From NCBI GenBank assembly GCA_024635605.1, contig JAGXIR010000090.1:1-37360 (forward strand): 37,360 bases of DNA. Direction: 5' to 3'. This document shows, piece after piece, positions 1 through 9,490 of the stretch. A model generated the notes under the pieces. It made no database searches. It worked only from the letters and a program-made list of their open reading frames with translations, and was not told the origin of the DNA. Position numbers and translations under genes: made by a program. Each line of letters opens with the position of its first letter. Within the stretch, counting starts at the first letter, position 1. This stretch comes from Sunxiuqinia sp. Its GTDB lineage: Bacteria; Bacteroidota; Bacteroidia; Bacteroidales; Prolixibacteraceae.

Positions 1-448
1 AGTACAGGTTGAAAAGTCGAATATGTCTTTCATTTGTAGTGATTTGAGTCACTTGTCAGATTATACCAAGCCCATTTCAAATACGGTTTTTAAGTTGCTA
101 AAGCGAAACTTACCTGGTCCGTTCACTTTCATTTTGGAGGCTAACTCGAATGTTCCCAAATACTTCAAGGGCAAAAAGAAAACCGTTGGAATTCGTGTCC
201 CAGACAACAACATTATCCGCGAAATTGTGCGGCAGCTTGGCAATCCCATACTTTCCACTTCGGTTCATGATGAAGATACGGTGATTGAATATACTACTGA
301 TCCGGAGCTGATTCACGAAAAGTTTGAAGAGTTTGCCGATCTGGTTATTGATGGAGGTTACGGAGATAACGTGGCATCAACAGTGATTGATTGCACGGTA
401 GATCTGCCGGTGATTATTCGCCAGGGGAAAGGTATTGTTCAAGAGTAA
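1..448 (+). CDS. L-threonylcarbamoyladenylate synthase (Sua5/YciO/YrdC family), 3' part
   Basis: The window opens inside this gene: the reading frame is open from base 2, before the first Met at 23, so the start lies outside. The family makes threonylcarbamoyl-AMP from threonine, bicarbonate and ATP in the cytosol for the t6A37 modification of ANN-decoding tRNAs. The visible part matches the second half of the YrdC domain: a DLSHLSDY segment, LLKRNLPGPFTFIL, the VGIRVPD strand, PILSTSV, and the closing STVIDC...IIRQGKG. No Sua5 C-terminal domain follows, so it is the short YrdC/YciO type. YciO and YrdC paralogues are hard to separate on a C-terminal fragment, so the exact biochemical role is inferred. 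It converges on trkH with only about 40 bases between the genes and no clear terminator hairpin there. Confidence 0.85.
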   Translation, partial: VQVEKSNMSFICSDLSHLSDYTKPISNTVFKLLKRNLPGPFTFILEANSNVPKYFKGKKKTVGIRVPDNNIIREIVRQLGNPILSTSVHDEDTVIEYTTDPELIHEKFEEFADLVIDGGYGDNVASTVIDCTVDLPVIIRQGKGIVQE

Positions 449-489
449 TTTTTGATAGGTGCAGCCCAATTTTGATAAGCCCTTCTGGT

Positions 490-1938
490 TTATTTTTTCC
501 AGAATGCCGGCGAGAACAACACCAATACGGTAAACAATTCCAAACGTCCGAGCAACATCAAAAACGACAAAAACCATTTTCCGGCCGGGTGGATGTGATG
601 GAAGTTTGCAGCCGGTCCAACATTTCCCAAGCCAGGCCCAATATTCCCCAGCGAAGTAGCAACCGCTCCCATGGCCGACTCCAAATCGGGCTCAATTAAG
701 GTGTACAGGATGGTGCTCAAGAAAAATATGATGAAATAAAACATGAAAAAAGCCAGCACGTTGGTGATAATTTGTTCGGATACTGCCCGTTTGTTGAACC
801 GAACAGGAATTATGGCATTGGGATGCAGCAAGCGTCGCAGTTCGTAATAACTGTTTTTCAGCAACAAAACAACCCGCATGATTTTTATTCCGCCCCCCGT
901 TGATCCGGCACTTCCTCCAAAAAAGAAAAGAGCGAAAATGATGATGGTAAGAAAAGGAGTCCAGGTGAGGTAATCGGTTGTTGCGTAGCCGGTGGTAGTG
1001 ATAATGGAAACCACCTGAAACAAGGCATCGCGAAAGGCCAATTCAAACCCCAATTGCGTTGAAATGAGTAGTCCGCTGAAAATTATCGCCGTAAATCCAA
1101 TAATGAACAAGATGTAGTATTTGAATTCCTCATTTTTGAAGACTTTATCAAACTTTCCGTGGATTGCCAGGTAGGAAAGGGTGAAGTTGGTGCCGGCCAA
1201 AAACATGAAAAAGATGATGACATACTGGATGTAGGGAGAGGACCAGTAGGCAATTGATGCCTGTTTGGTGGAATAACCACCAGTAGCCATGGTGGTGAAT
1301 GCATGGTTAACGGCATCGAAGAGGGTCATGCCACCGGCCCACAGCAAAAGCGTTTCAGCTACTGTAAAACCCAGGTAGATAATCCACAGGCTTTTTGCTG
1401 TCTGCCTGATTCTAGGGCTGATTTTGTCGGGTGTTGGCCCCGGAACTTCGGCGGCAAACAACTGCATACCGCCAATACCAAAGATCGGCAAAATGGCCAG
1501 CGACAAAACGATGATCCCCATGCCTCCTAACCACTGGGTCATGCTGCGCCAAAACAGGATCCCGTTCGGAAGCGACTCAATGTCGTTTAATATAGACGAA
1601 CCAGTGGTTGTAAACCCAGACATGGTTTCGAAAAAAGCGTTGGTCAATGAGGGAATGGAATGACTGAACAGGTAGGGTAAACTTCCGAAGAAGGAAAAAA
1701 CCACCCACACCAGGCTTACTATAACAAACCCTTCGTGCTTTCCAATTTTTTTATCTGCCCCGCTCGTCGCCAGCAAGGTTAATGATCCAACTCCAATACT
1801 AATGAGTGCTGAGTTGAGTAGTGCCATGAGACCAGCATCCTGATAAATAGCCGATACGCCCATAGCAATCAGCATGGACACTCCTTCAACAACTAACAAA
1901 AAACCCAGAACACGAAAGATTATCTTGACGTTGAGCAT
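490..1938 (-). CDS. trkH: TrkH-family K+ uptake channel subunit
   Basis: A 482-residue integral membrane protein of usual TrkH/KtrB length. It forms the K+-conducting pore of a Trk/Ktr system in the inner membrane and is gated by the cytosolic TrkA partner. Four pore-loop repeats are visible: GFTTTGSSIL, FTTMATGGYST, ITTTGYATTDY and ATSLGNIGPG, each carrying the selectivity-filter Gly. Multiple hydrophobic helices surround them, and the Gly/Ser-rich GGSAGSTGGGIK stretch before the fourth repeat is typical of TrkH. It lies 12 bases downstream of trkA on the same strand, so the two are almost certainly co-transcribed and encode pore and gate of one transporter. Ktr-type naming is possible, but length and repeat sequence favour TrkH. 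Confidence 0.95.
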   Translation of the reverse strand: MLNVKIIFRVLGFLLVVEGVSMLIAMGVSAIYQDAGLMALLNSALISIGVGSLTLLATSGADKKIGKHEGFVIVSLVWVVFSFFGSLPYLFSHSIPSLTNAFFETMSGFTTTGSSILNDIESLPNGILFWRSMTQWLGGMGIIVLSLAILPIFGIGGMQLFAAEVPGPTPDKISPRIRQTAKSLWIIYLGFTVAETLLLWAGGMTLFDAVNHAFTTMATGGYSTKQASIAYWSSPYIQYVIIFFMFLAGTNFTLSYLAIHGKFDKVFKNEEFKYYILFIIGFTAIIFSGLLISTQLGFELAFRDALFQVVSIITTTGYATTDYLTWTPFLTIIIFALFFFGGSAGSTGGGIKIMRVVLLLKNSYYELRRLLHPNAIIPVRFNKRAVSEQIITNVLAFFMFYFIIFFLSTILYTLIEPDLESAMGAVATSLGNIGPGLGNVGPAANFHHIHPAGKWFLSFLMLLGRLELFTVLVLFSPAFWKK

Positions 1939-1950
1939 ATCCGTGCTGAA

Positions 1951-3285
1951 TTACTTAAAATATTTATCTAGTTTTTGAATCGCAGAAGGTAGTGCAAAAA
2001 CAACCACTTTGTCATTCGCCTGAATGTGTGTATCTCCCTTGGCCACGAACCCCTTTGACCCACGAATTAAACCGCCGATTTTGGCATCGTCCGGAAATTC
2101 CAAATCCTTAATGGGGTACTCAGTAATTCGGGAGCCTTCTTTCGCGATGAATTCAAAAACCTCTGCATCCGAAGCCGTTAAACATTTGGCTTGAGCTACT
2201 TTGGCTCCCAGCGTGTATTTATAGATGTAGCTTGCGGCAATCAGTTTTTTATTGATCAGGCTGCCAATATCCATACTTTCGGCAATTCCCATAAAGTCGA
2301 TATTTTCCACTTCGGCCACTGTTCGTTTTACGCCCAGGCTTTTAGCCAGGTGACACGACAGAATATTGGTTTCCGAATTTCCGGTGACAGCGATAAACGC
2401 GTCCATGCGTTCAATCCGCTCTTCTTTTAGCAGTTCCAGGTTTCGGCCATCACCCTGAATCACCAGAATGTTTTCAAAGCGGTCGGCAACTTCCTGGCTG
2501 CGGATTTTATCACTCTCAATCACTTTAATGTTGTAGCTATCTCCAAGCCGTTCAACCGTTTTTTGGGCTATGCGGCTTCCTCCCAAAATCATGACATTGC
2601 GAACCGCGAAAATTTCCTTTCCGGCCAGTTCAAAAACCCGGTTCTGATTGGCACGCGTGGTAATAAAAAAGACAATGTCGCCATTATGTATGCAGTCTTG
2701 CCCGTTTGGAATGATGGTCTCGCTTTCCCGGTTAATGGCTACGGCCCGGATATCGGAGTTGATGTACGATAATTCTTCGAGCGATTTGTTTAGAATGGGT
2801 GCATTCTCGCGGATCTTAACACCCATCAGGGTCAGTTTTCCTTGTGAGAATTCAATCATCTGCCTGGTTCCCACTTGTTTAATCGATGATGCGATTTCTT
2901 TGGCAGCAAGGCTTTCAGGATAAATCAGTTCATCAACACCCAAATTGCGAAGTTTTTCCTTGTATTTATCGGTTAAATATTCACTGTTGTTGATTCGGGC
3001 CACTGTCCGCTGAACGCCCATATCTTTGGCTTGTACGCAGGCAAAGATATTCCGTTCTTCATAAGGGGTTACCGCGATAAACAAATCTGCTTTTGACAAC
3101 CCGGTTTCTTTCAAATCGCGAAAAGAATTGGCCATCCCCGTAACTGTAAGCAAATCAACCTGACTGGAAATATGATACAGTTTATCCGCATCTTCGTCCA
3201 TCAGAACAATGTCGTGGTTCTCCTTGCTCAGCATCTTGGCAAGGTGTGTTCCAACTTCGCCGGCACCTACAATAACAACCTTCAT
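1951..3285 (-). CDS. trkA: TrkA, NAD-binding gating subunit of Trk K+ uptake
   Basis: A 444-residue cytosolic regulator of the TrkH pore. It shows the duplicated RCK architecture of full-length TrkA. The N-terminal Rossmann motif VVIVGAGEVGTHLAKML is followed by an RCK_C domain. A second Rossmann unit begins near residue 230 (VMILGGSRIAQKTVERL), and a final RCK_C domain ends the protein. NAD(H) or ATP binding to the Rossmann folds controls K+ flux in known homologues. The start is well supported: AAGGAG stands a few bases before the ATG on the minus strand. It is the upstream gene of a trkA-trkH pair, with about 130 bases between it and comEC. No K+-responsive element is obvious in that gap. 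Confidence 0.95.
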   Translation of the reverse strand: MKVVIVGAGEVGTHLAKMLSKENHDIVLMDEDADKLYHISSQVDLLTVTGMANSFRDLKETGLSKADLFIAVTPYEERNIFACVQAKDMGVQRTVARINNSEYLTDKYKEKLRNLGVDELIYPESLAAKEIASSIKQVGTRQMIEFSQGKLTLMGVKIRENAPILNKSLEELSYINSDIRAVAINRESETIIPNGQDCIHNGDIVFFITTRANQNRVFELAGKEIFAVRNVMILGGSRIAQKTVERLGDSYNIKVIESDKIRSQEVADRFENILVIQGDGRNLELLKEERIERMDAFIAVTGNSETNILSCHLAKSLGVKRTVAEVENIDFMGIAESMDIGSLINKKLIAASYIYKYTLGAKVAQAKCLTASDAEVFEFIAKEGSRITEYPIKDLEFPDDAKIGGLIRGSKGFVAKGDTHIQANDKVVVFALPSAIQKLDKYFK

Positions 3286-3413
3286 ATTTCGTCACTCCTT
3301 TTTCAAAAATTCAGCCCGGTAAAGTAAAGTATAAAAACAACAACTTCCATGTATTTGTATTTGTTTTTCGGCTGTGTAGCCCGGTCGTCGTTGTTGCTCG
3401 GGTAGTTATTTTT

Positions 3414-5396
3414 CTATAAATCAGCAACAATCGTTTGTCGAGTTTGCAAATCTGACAAGTTGAAAAACATTCCCTTTTTCATGACCGAATCCATCTTTGT
3501 CGCTGAAAAAGGGTCGAAGTCGCTAGTTATGTGAGAACTACTCCGTTTAACTTTACCTCCTTGGTTTTGTTGGTTTTCATTGCGTTTGTTGTATTGAAAA
3601 GTTTGATCCAAAAACAGAATTATCTGGTTGTCGATGATTAGATCCGGTCCGATAAATTGCTCGCAGGAATCCAGATAGATCATCGTTGGTGGTTCCAGTT
3701 TTAGTTCACGCACAACATGTTGAGCCGAAGCTGAGAATTTTGGTTCGTTTGCGGTGCAAATCAAATAATTTTTTCGACCGTTAATGAGATGGATGTTTTG
3801 CTCTCTTGCATAAATGATGTATTTTTTTTGATTGAGCGAATGCAGTTTTTGGGTAAGTCCGGATACCAAAAAAGCGATTAGGAGTATGTTAGCAGCGAAA
3901 AAGAAATCTTTTTGTTTGAATTTGATAAAGAAAATGACGGCGCATCCCATAGCTGCGAGCAGGCTTAATTGCAAGGTGGAAATAGTGATGTTTTCGACCA
4001 GCGAAAACGGTAGTTGATCGATCTGTCGGAGCAGGAACGTAATTGCAAAAGTTACCGCCGAAAGCAATTTTGACACCCAGGCAGCCAGCCAGCTGATGGG
4101 CGAAAAAACCAAGACAAGAAAGGTGCTTCCCAGAATCAGGTAGGCAGCCGGGAGGACGATGAAATTGCTAAGCCAAAAGTAGCTTGGAAATTGATGAAAA
4201 TAATAGATGGACAAACCAAAGGTTCCAATTTGTGCGGCAAGCGACACGCAGAACAGTTGCCACATTTTATGAAGAATTTTGTTTTTAGGCTGAACCCATT
4301 TTTCAAGCCGTGGATAGAAAAATACAATGCTGATGACCGCGGAGTAGGAGAGCTGAAACCCAACTTCAAACAGTAGCTTGGGATTGACCAGCAACAGTAA
4401 AAAGGCCGAGGCTGCAATTGAATTGTAAATGGATGCCGGGCGTTGCATGCTGTTCCCAATCAGGATAAAGCTGAACATGACGGTAGCTCGTTGCACCGAA
4501 GGTGAAAAACCGGTTAGCAGCGCATAAAACCAAAGCAAGCTTCCAATAGTAAGAACAAAGCAAATTCGTCCGATCGGCGATCGTTTCAGAAAGCCAAACA
4601 GAGTGGTCAGGAAAAGGTAAATCATGCCCACATGCAAACCCGAAACCGCAAGAACATGCATGGCGCCGGTTGATGCGAAGTAGGAGCGTGTTTCCGGCGA
4701 AAGCTCTTTTCTGTAGCCCAAGGTCAGCGCTGAGATCACCTGAAGCGACTCCTCATTTTTAATGTGCGCTCGCAGCGAAGCAATCAGCCTTGCCCGGAAT
4801 CGTTCGGCTCGGAACCGAAGCGATCGGTCGTGGCTGTTTGTCACGAGCTTGTAGTTTCGGCCGGCCAGGTAGGTGCTGTAATAGACATCCCGGTTAGCCA
4901 TGAATTTTTGATAATTAAAGGAAAATGGATCACTTGCATTGCGAATACGTTGTAGGCGGCTGGTGCCGGCAAATCGATCACCGGGCTGTAGGGTGAAGGC
5001 TGAATCTGACTTTTCAAAATAGGCCAGTATTTTTTGATCATTGAAAGATGCAGAGTCGGCCCAATTGATCTGAATAAGTGCTTGATAGGAGTTGGGCTTT
5101 TCAGTAGGATATTCCAGAATGGTGGCAACATAGCGTTGTTGCTGATCTTCTCCGGAGAATTTTGATTGGGGAATGGTATAAAAAGCAGCTACAACAAAAC
5201 CAAGGCTAAGAAAAATAGAGAGGTAGCGATCGAATGGGTAGCTTTTGGTTTTGAGTTTGATCGTGACAAGTAAGCCCGAGAGTGCGAACAGGATCAAAAA
5301 TGTCATTCCAGCCCAAGGCAAAAAGTTCCCAGCGAATATTCCAATCAACCAGAAACTTAAAATTTTTGTAAAGGGGTTATTCGAAAAAAATGTCAC
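3414..5396 (-). CDS. ComEC/Rec2-family DNA uptake channel, lacking the metallo-beta-lactamase domain
   Basis: A 660-residue polytopic membrane protein. Residues about 1-100 hold N-terminal helices. A DUF4131-like/OB region follows, with a DPFSFNYQKFMANRDVYYS segment. The competence domain then gives the family signatures VSGLHVGMIYLF and ALLTGFSPSVQRATVM. In transformable bacteria ComEC carries single-stranded DNA across the inner membrane. The C-terminal about 150 residues are soluble but show no HxHxDH metallo-beta-lactamase motif, as is common for shorter Bacteroidota homologues. The start codon appears to be GTG; no in-frame ATG lies just upstream and no strong ribosome-binding site is visible. 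It follows def on the same strand after about 115 bases. Natural competence in this organism is not shown by this gene alone. Confidence 0.88.
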   Translation of the reverse strand: MTFFSNNPFTKILSFWLIGIFAGNFLPWAGMTFLILFALSGLLVTIKLKTKSYPFDRYLSIFLSLGFVVAAFYTIPQSKFSGEDQQQRYVATILEYPTEKPNSYQALIQINWADSASFNDQKILAYFEKSDSAFTLQPGDRFAGTSRLQRIRNASDPFSFNYQKFMANRDVYYSTYLAGRNYKLVTNSHDRSLRFRAERFRARLIASLRAHIKNEESLQVISALTLGYRKELSPETRSYFASTGAMHVLAVSGLHVGMIYLFLTTLFGFLKRSPIGRICFVLTIGSLLWFYALLTGFSPSVQRATVMFSFILIGNSMQRPASIYNSIAASAFLLLLVNPKLLFEVGFQLSYSAVISIVFFYPRLEKWVQPKNKILHKMWQLFCVSLAAQIGTFGLSIYYFHQFPSYFWLSNFIVLPAAYLILGSTFLVLVFSPISWLAAWVSKLLSAVTFAITFLLRQIDQLPFSLVENITISTLQLSLLAAMGCAVIFFIKFKQKDFFFAANILLIAFLVSGLTQKLHSLNQKKYIIYAREQNIHLINGRKNYLICTANEPKFSASAQHVVRELKLEPPTMIYLDSCEQFIGPDLIIDNQIILFLDQTFQYNKRNENQQNQGGKVKRSSSHITSDFDPFSATKMDSVMKKGMFFNLSDLQTRQTIVADL

Positions 5397-5512
5397 GATC
5401 AGTATTTTTTACTGACAGTTTACGATAAGTCTGTTCTTGGGTTTATAATTTTTGCATTTATTTCATGAATGATGCAAAAACAGGGTAAAAACCCCTTGAA
5501 ACTCAGACGAGC

Positions 5513-6076
5513 TTACTTTTTGCCCGGTAGAACAATGCGGTAAGCAGTTTCTACTTTGCCTTTTGAAATGGCTGTCAACTTACTTTTTAAGATGCGTCTT
5601 CGCAAGGGGCTGAGGTAATCAATCAGCAGTACACCATCCAAGTGATCATATTCGTGCTGAATGACACGGGCTGCAAAGCCGCTATATTTTTCAATGTGTT
5701 CATTCAGGTTTTCGTCAAGGTATTTTATCTTCACATGCTCCGGGCGACTGATATCTTCGCGGATTTCGGGCAAGCTCAGGCAGCCTTCGTTCATCACCCA
5801 GTTGTCGCCCGTGCGTTCCAAAATTTCAGGGTTGATAAACGCCTTTTTAAAACCTTCAAGTTCGGGTTCATCCTCATCGGCGGCCGAACTGGCATCAACA
5901 ACAAAGATCCGCATCGATTTACCAACCTGCGGTGCGGCCAATCCAACGCCTTCTGAATGATACATGGTCTCAAACATGTTGTCAATCAGCTCTTTTAATC
6001 CTTCAAAATTGTTTTCAACTGGCTGTGCCACTTTCCGCAAAAGCGGATCGCCGTATACTGTTATGGGGTAAATCAT
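5513..6076 (-). CDS. def: Peptide deformylase
   Basis: A 187-residue cytosolic metalloenzyme that removes the formyl group from the N-terminal Met of new proteins. All three family motifs are present. Motif 1 is GVGLAAPQVG at residues 43-52. Motif 2 is EGCLSLP, with the metal-ligand Cys at about residue 99. Motif 3 is HEYDH, with two His ligands and the catalytic Glu at about residues 141-145. A small acidic insertion (AADEDEPELEG) between motifs 1 and 2 resembles that of other Bacteroidota enzymes. Its ATG overlaps the end of ruvX by 4 bases, which indicates translational coupling. The position of def beside ruvX is a frequent Bacteroidota arrangement. Confidence 0.97.
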   Translation of the reverse strand: MIYPITVYGDPLLRKVAQPVENNFEGLKELIDNMFETMYHSEGVGLAAPQVGKSMRIFVVDASSAADEDEPELEGFKKAFINPEILERTGDNWVMNEGCLSLPEIREDISRPEHVKIKYLDENLNEHIEKYSGFAARVIQHEYDHLDGVLLIDYLSPLRRRILKSKLTAISKGKVETAYRIVLPGKK

Positions 6077-6495
6077 GATCTATACTTTTGTTGTTCCATA
6101 TACGATTGCAGGATAATTGTCGCACTTACAGCGTCAACAGTTCCTTTATCTTGTCTGTCTTTTTTCTTAAGGCCTGCATCAATCATGGTTTGAAAAGCCA
6201 TTTTTGAGGTAAACCTTTCATCAACTTGCTCAATGGGCATGTCCGGATAGAGCTTCTGAAAACGTCTCAAAAACGGATTGATATACAGAACGGCTTCAGA
6301 GGCTTCATTGTTCATCTGGAGTGGATAACCAATGATCACTTTTTCAACCGCTTCTTTTTGAAAATAAGCTTTCAAAAAATCAAAGATGTCATGACTGCGC
6401 ACTGTGGTTAACTTGGTGGCAATTATTTGAAGCGGATCGGTAACTGCCAGTCCAACCCGTTTTTTCCCATAATCAATTGCCAATATTCGCCCCAT
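6073..6495 (-). CDS. ruvX: RuvX/YqgF-type putative Holliday junction resolvase / pre-16S rRNA nuclease
   Basis: A 140-residue RNase H-fold nuclease of the YqgF family, known in different bacteria for pre-16S rRNA 5' processing and proposed as a Holliday junction resolvase. The acidic active-site residues are visible: Asp8 in ILAIDYGKKRVGLAV, Glu93 in VDERFTS, and Asp121 in GTVDAVSA. The conserved IIGYPLQMN strand is also present. Length is normal for the family. It is the first gene of a minus-strand run (ruvX-def, then comEC) and overlaps def by 4 bases. About 200 bases separate it from the divergent secreted-protein gene at 6700. Confidence 0.93.
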   Translation of the reverse strand: MGRILAIDYGKKRVGLAVTDPLQIIATKLTTVRSHDIFDFLKAYFQKEAVEKVIIGYPLQMNNEASEAVLYINPFLRRFQKLYPDMPIEQVDERFTSKMAFQTMIDAGLKKKDRQDKGTVDAVSATIILQSYMEQQKYRS

Positions 6496-6699
6496 CGCAT
6501 TTAAAATTTGTGCAAAATTAATATTCTCCGGTCAGAAAAAAAGAAGATTTTCAAAAAAGATTCCTGAATGAAGGGATTGTAAGATGTTGTAAATTAAATT
6601 GATGTGGATTTGGCATGAGCTTTGTAATTGGGCAGACAACTGATTACCGGTAAATACAGGCACCAGCATCATAATTGTTAAACTTTAAAACTGGAAGCC

Positions 6700-7389
6700 A
6701 TGAAAACAAGAAAAATGAGACTGATCGCAATGATGATTACACTTGCAGCAGTTATGACAGGAGTAAACGCGGAAGCACAACGCAGGGAAACAAGTACACA
6801 ACGAAATACCTCAAAAAAAGAAGTTCGCCAAGCCAGAGGAAGCAAAAGCACCAATCTTGGAAAAGCGTACCAAAGCAACGATCGGAACAAGCAGCTAAAA
6901 AGTAGTGGCCGCGAGTACCGGGTGGCAGACAGAACTTCAAATACAACCCGTGGTCAACGGCAGTATCATTCTGATCGCGATTTCAAACCCAAGGGAAATG
7001 CGCACTGGAACAAGTCGGCTAAATCAGGCAAGTACAGCAAAAAGCAATGGGACAATTATTATAAGCATGACAGGAAGTACGCTTATCGTCATCCACAATA
7101 CGGAAACGTTTACAGACAATTCCATGTTAATCCAGTGAGAATTCACCATCATGCCCATGGCGATTACTATTTTTACGGAGGTCATTACTACCGCCATCAC
7201 TATGGAATTGGCTACGTACGTATTGAGATTCCCCGGCACATGGTTTTCAATCACCTGCCATTTCAATGCGAACTCGTCAGGGTAGGGCCTTACGTTTATT
7301 ACCGTTACGGAGACATGTACTTCGAGCGCTACAGCCACGGATATCGACTAGCTCCGTCCATTGGCATTCAATTTTCGGCTCATTTTTAA
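6700..7389 (+). CDS. Secreted basic, His/Tyr-rich protein of unknown function
   Basis: 229 residues beginning with a classical signal peptide: KTRKMR, then a hydrophobic run to VNAEAQ, with probable cleavage after ...VNA. The mature protein starts with a low-complexity, strongly basic Ser/Thr/Lys/Arg/Gln/Asn region to about residue 110. It then becomes rich in His and Tyr (HHHAHGDYYFYGGHYYRHHYG). The last 50 residues (GPYVYYRYGDMYFERYSHGYRLA) resemble the YYY-x-G-x-[FY]-[YF] repeats of DUF6515-type periplasmic proteins. That likeness is by eye and weak. The His clusters could bind metals, but this is speculation. It is transcribed alone and divergently from ruvX. Confidence 0.75.
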   Translation: MKTRKMRLIAMMITLAAVMTGVNAEAQRRETSTQRNTSKKEVRQARGSKSTNLGKAYQSNDRNKQLKSSGREYRVADRTSNTTRGQRQYHSDRDFKPKGNAHWNKSAKSGKYSKKQWDNYYKHDRKYAYRHPQYGNVYRQFHVNPVRIHHHAHGDYYFYGGHYYRHHYGIGYVRIEIPRHMVFNHLPFQCELVRVGPYVYYRYGDMYFERYSHGYRLAPSIGIQFSAHF

Positions 7390-7474
7390 GCATTAGATAA
7401 TCAATCAATTTGAAAGTCCTTCGTCCTCTGGCGGAGGACTTTCTATTGTTGTGCAGTTTTCTTTTCAAAAGGAC

Positions 7475-8026
7475 TCATGCGTTCTTTGCCACTTCTTCAG
7501 AATAGACAATTGATGCTCCGGCAGCCTGCATTTCCTGCCAGGCCTTTTCTTCGTCGCCTGGCTGAGCTTTCACCGCTTCCACGGCATCGCGCACAACAAA
7601 CGTTTTGTAATCGGCCTCTAAAGCATCGAGCACAGTGTTTTTAACGCAGTACTCCGTGGTTAAACCGCAAATGTAAAGTTCGTCCACTTTGTTTTCTTTC
7701 AGGTAATTATTGAGTTGAATGTTGGTTGCTTCGAAGGCCGAATAGCCGTCATCGGTGTTTCGTGTCCCTTTCAGCACAACTGTTTTGATCTTGGATTGCT
7801 CCAATTCTTCCGGGAAGGCAGCTCCTTCGGAATTAGCCACGCAGTGCACGGGCCATTTTTCAAAATGCACGGAGTCTTCCGGATGCCAGTCTTTGGAGGC
7901 GACAACCAGGTCAACCAGGTTAATGAGTTTGTTGACCACCGGAATAATTTTTTTCCCATCGGGAGCCGGTAGCGCACCTCCGAGTAAAAAGTCGTTTTGA
8001 AGATCAACAATCAGTAGTGCTTTCAT
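7475..8026 (-). CDS. pncA: Nicotinamidase (PncA family)
   Basis: 183 residues of the isochorismatase-like hydrolase fold. The enzyme hydrolyses nicotinamide to nicotinate plus ammonia, the first step of NAD salvage through nicotinate. The catalytic triad is visible: Asp8 in VDLQNDF, Lys86 in VLKGT, and Cys127 in GLTTEYCV. The metal site fits Asp46, His48 and His54 in KDWHPEDSVHF. The start ATG is unambiguous. It sits 18 bases downstream of pncB on the same strand, so the product of PncA is the substrate of the neighbouring enzyme. This makes a compact salvage operon. The order is pncB first, pncA second. Confidence 0.95.
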   Translation of the reverse strand: MKALLIVDLQNDFLLGGALPAPDGKKIIPVVNKLINLVDLVVASKDWHPEDSVHFEKWPVHCVANSEGAAFPEELEQSKIKTVVLKGTRNTDDGYSAFEATNIQLNNYLKENKVDELYICGLTTEYCVKNTVLDALEADYKTFVVRDAVEAVKAQPGDEEKAWQEMQAAGASIVYSEEVAKNA

Positions 8027-8044
8027 GGTATTGTGTTTTTTAAT

Positions 8045-9490
8045 TTAGTCCAAATCTTTTTTTAGGTATTGCTTCGCCAGATCGTTTCGGGTGTTCCGTA
8101 AATTTTCACTGATTCCTACCTTATAAACGTGTGGGTTTAGAAATCGTTTATGTTCTTTGGGGAGCTGCTGAAGTCGCGACCGAGTGTACGCGGCAATTGT
8201 TTTTGGCTCTTGCGCTTCAAGGATTGAATTTCCGTCACGCATGATCTGATGAATCAAGCTTTCTTTTTGGCAGCTGGCGATATTTTTGTGTTTTCCTGCT
8301 TCGGTTGGATGATAAATTTCGTGGTAGTCATTTTCATGCTCAAATGAAATCCCATCGGCACAAAATATGTTTTCCTGATCGATAAAACGGTGAATCCTTT
8401 TGATTCCCGGCAAGGTCATTTTGCTCAGGTTTTCGGACACTTTGATGGATGGTTTTCCATCGAAGAACGAGAGTTTATAAACACCATCCAACGCTGCATC
8501 ATCTTTACCAGTAGCGATTGAAGTTCCAACACCAAAAACATCAATAGGCGCACCTTCCGATAATAAGCTTTGAATAATGGTTTCGTCCAGCTGGTTTGAC
8601 GCCACAATTTTCACTTCATTAAAACCAGCTTCGTCAAGCATTTTGCGTGCTTTTTTGCTGAGGTAAGTCAAGTCGCCGCTATCGAGCCGAATCCCAATCA
8701 GCTGACGTCCGCTTTTCCTGAGTTCGCGGGCTACTTTGATTGCGTTCGGAACGCCACTTTGCAAGGTGTTGTAGGTGTCGACCAGCAGGGTGCACGAATC
8801 GGGAAAATAGTTGGCGTAGGTTCGAAATGCTTCCAGTTCATCGTCGAAACTCTGAATCCACGAATGGGCCATGGTTCCGCTGCTTTCCAATCCAAAATGC
8901 CGGGCGCTGAAAACATTCGATGTTTTATCGAACCCGCCGATAATTGCTGCTTTGCTGGCGTTAATTCCGCCTAAGCCCTGGGCTCGCCGCAGTCCGAATT
9001 CCAGCAGTAGTTTGTCACCTGCTGCTTGACGGATTCGGCAAGCTTTGGTGGCAATCAGCGATTCGAAATTCAGAATATTCAGCAATAAGGTTTCTACGAG
9101 TTGGGTTTCCAATATTGTTCCTTCAACCCGCAAAGCTGGCTCGTTCGGAAAGATTAGTTCGCCCTCCTTTACCGAATGAATGTTTCCCCGGAAGGAAAAG
9201 GTTCTCAAATAATCCGTAAACTGGTTGTCAAAACCAATTGATCTCAAATAAGCACAATCACTTTCTGAATAGTTGAAATCTTCGATCATACGAAGGACAG
9301 ATGATAAGCCGGCAAATACAACAAAACTACCTCCAAACGGAGCTTTTCGAAAGAAATAGTCAAAACACGCGCTTTTTATGTAGCGCCCGCTTAAAAAATA
9401 GCCTTGGGCCATGGTCAGTTCGTAATGATCAACGTAGAGTCCGGTGTTGTTTTGAAAAGGGAGCATAAGCAATTGATTTCGTTTCTTCAT
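8045..9490 (-). CDS. pncB: Nicotinate phosphoribosyltransferase
   Basis: 481 residues from the ATG; the listed ORF starts 12 bases earlier at a TTG that is less likely. The cytosolic enzyme joins nicotinate and PRPP, with ATP hydrolysis, to form nicotinate mononucleotide. Family features are the N-terminal DHYELTMAQGYF segment, the EFGLRRAQG motif, the SGTMAHSWI segment with the phosphorylatable-type His, the LVDTYNT strand and the IRLDSGDL phosphate-binding motif. The C-terminal extension is of the longer bacterial/eukaryotic NAPRTase class. It heads the pncB-pncA operon. A 300-base gap precedes it on the minus strand. Confidence 0.95.
   Translation of the reverse strand: MKKRNQLLMLPFQNNTGLYVDHYELTMAQGYFLSGRYIKSACFDYFFRKAPFGGSFVVFAGLSSVLRMIEDFNYSESDCAYLRSIGFDNQFTDYLRTFSFRGNIHSVKEGELIFPNEPALRVEGTILETQLVETLLLNILNFESLIATKACRIRQAAGDKLLLEFGLRRAQGLGGINASKAAIIGGFDKTSNVFSARHFGLESSGTMAHSWIQSFDDELEAFRTYANYFPDSCTLLVDTYNTLQSGVPNAIKVARELRKSGRQLIGIRLDSGDLTYLSKKARKMLDEAGFNEVKIVASNQLDETIIQSLLSEGAPIDVFGVGTSIATGKDDAALDGVYKLSFFDGKPSIKVSENLSKMTLPGIKRIHRFIDQENIFCADGISFEHENDYHEIYHPTEAGKHKNIASCQKESLIHQIMRDGNSILEAQEPKTIAAYTRSRLQQLPKEHKRFLNPHVYKVGISENLRNTRNDLAKQYLKKDLD

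Noticed and set aside
6560-6640. Fourth AraC-type site (TTGTAA repeats before the gene at 6700)
   Set aside because: TTGTAA lacks the central GTG, the repeat spacing is about 10 bp rather than 21, and only the distance to CTTTG agrees; probably chance.
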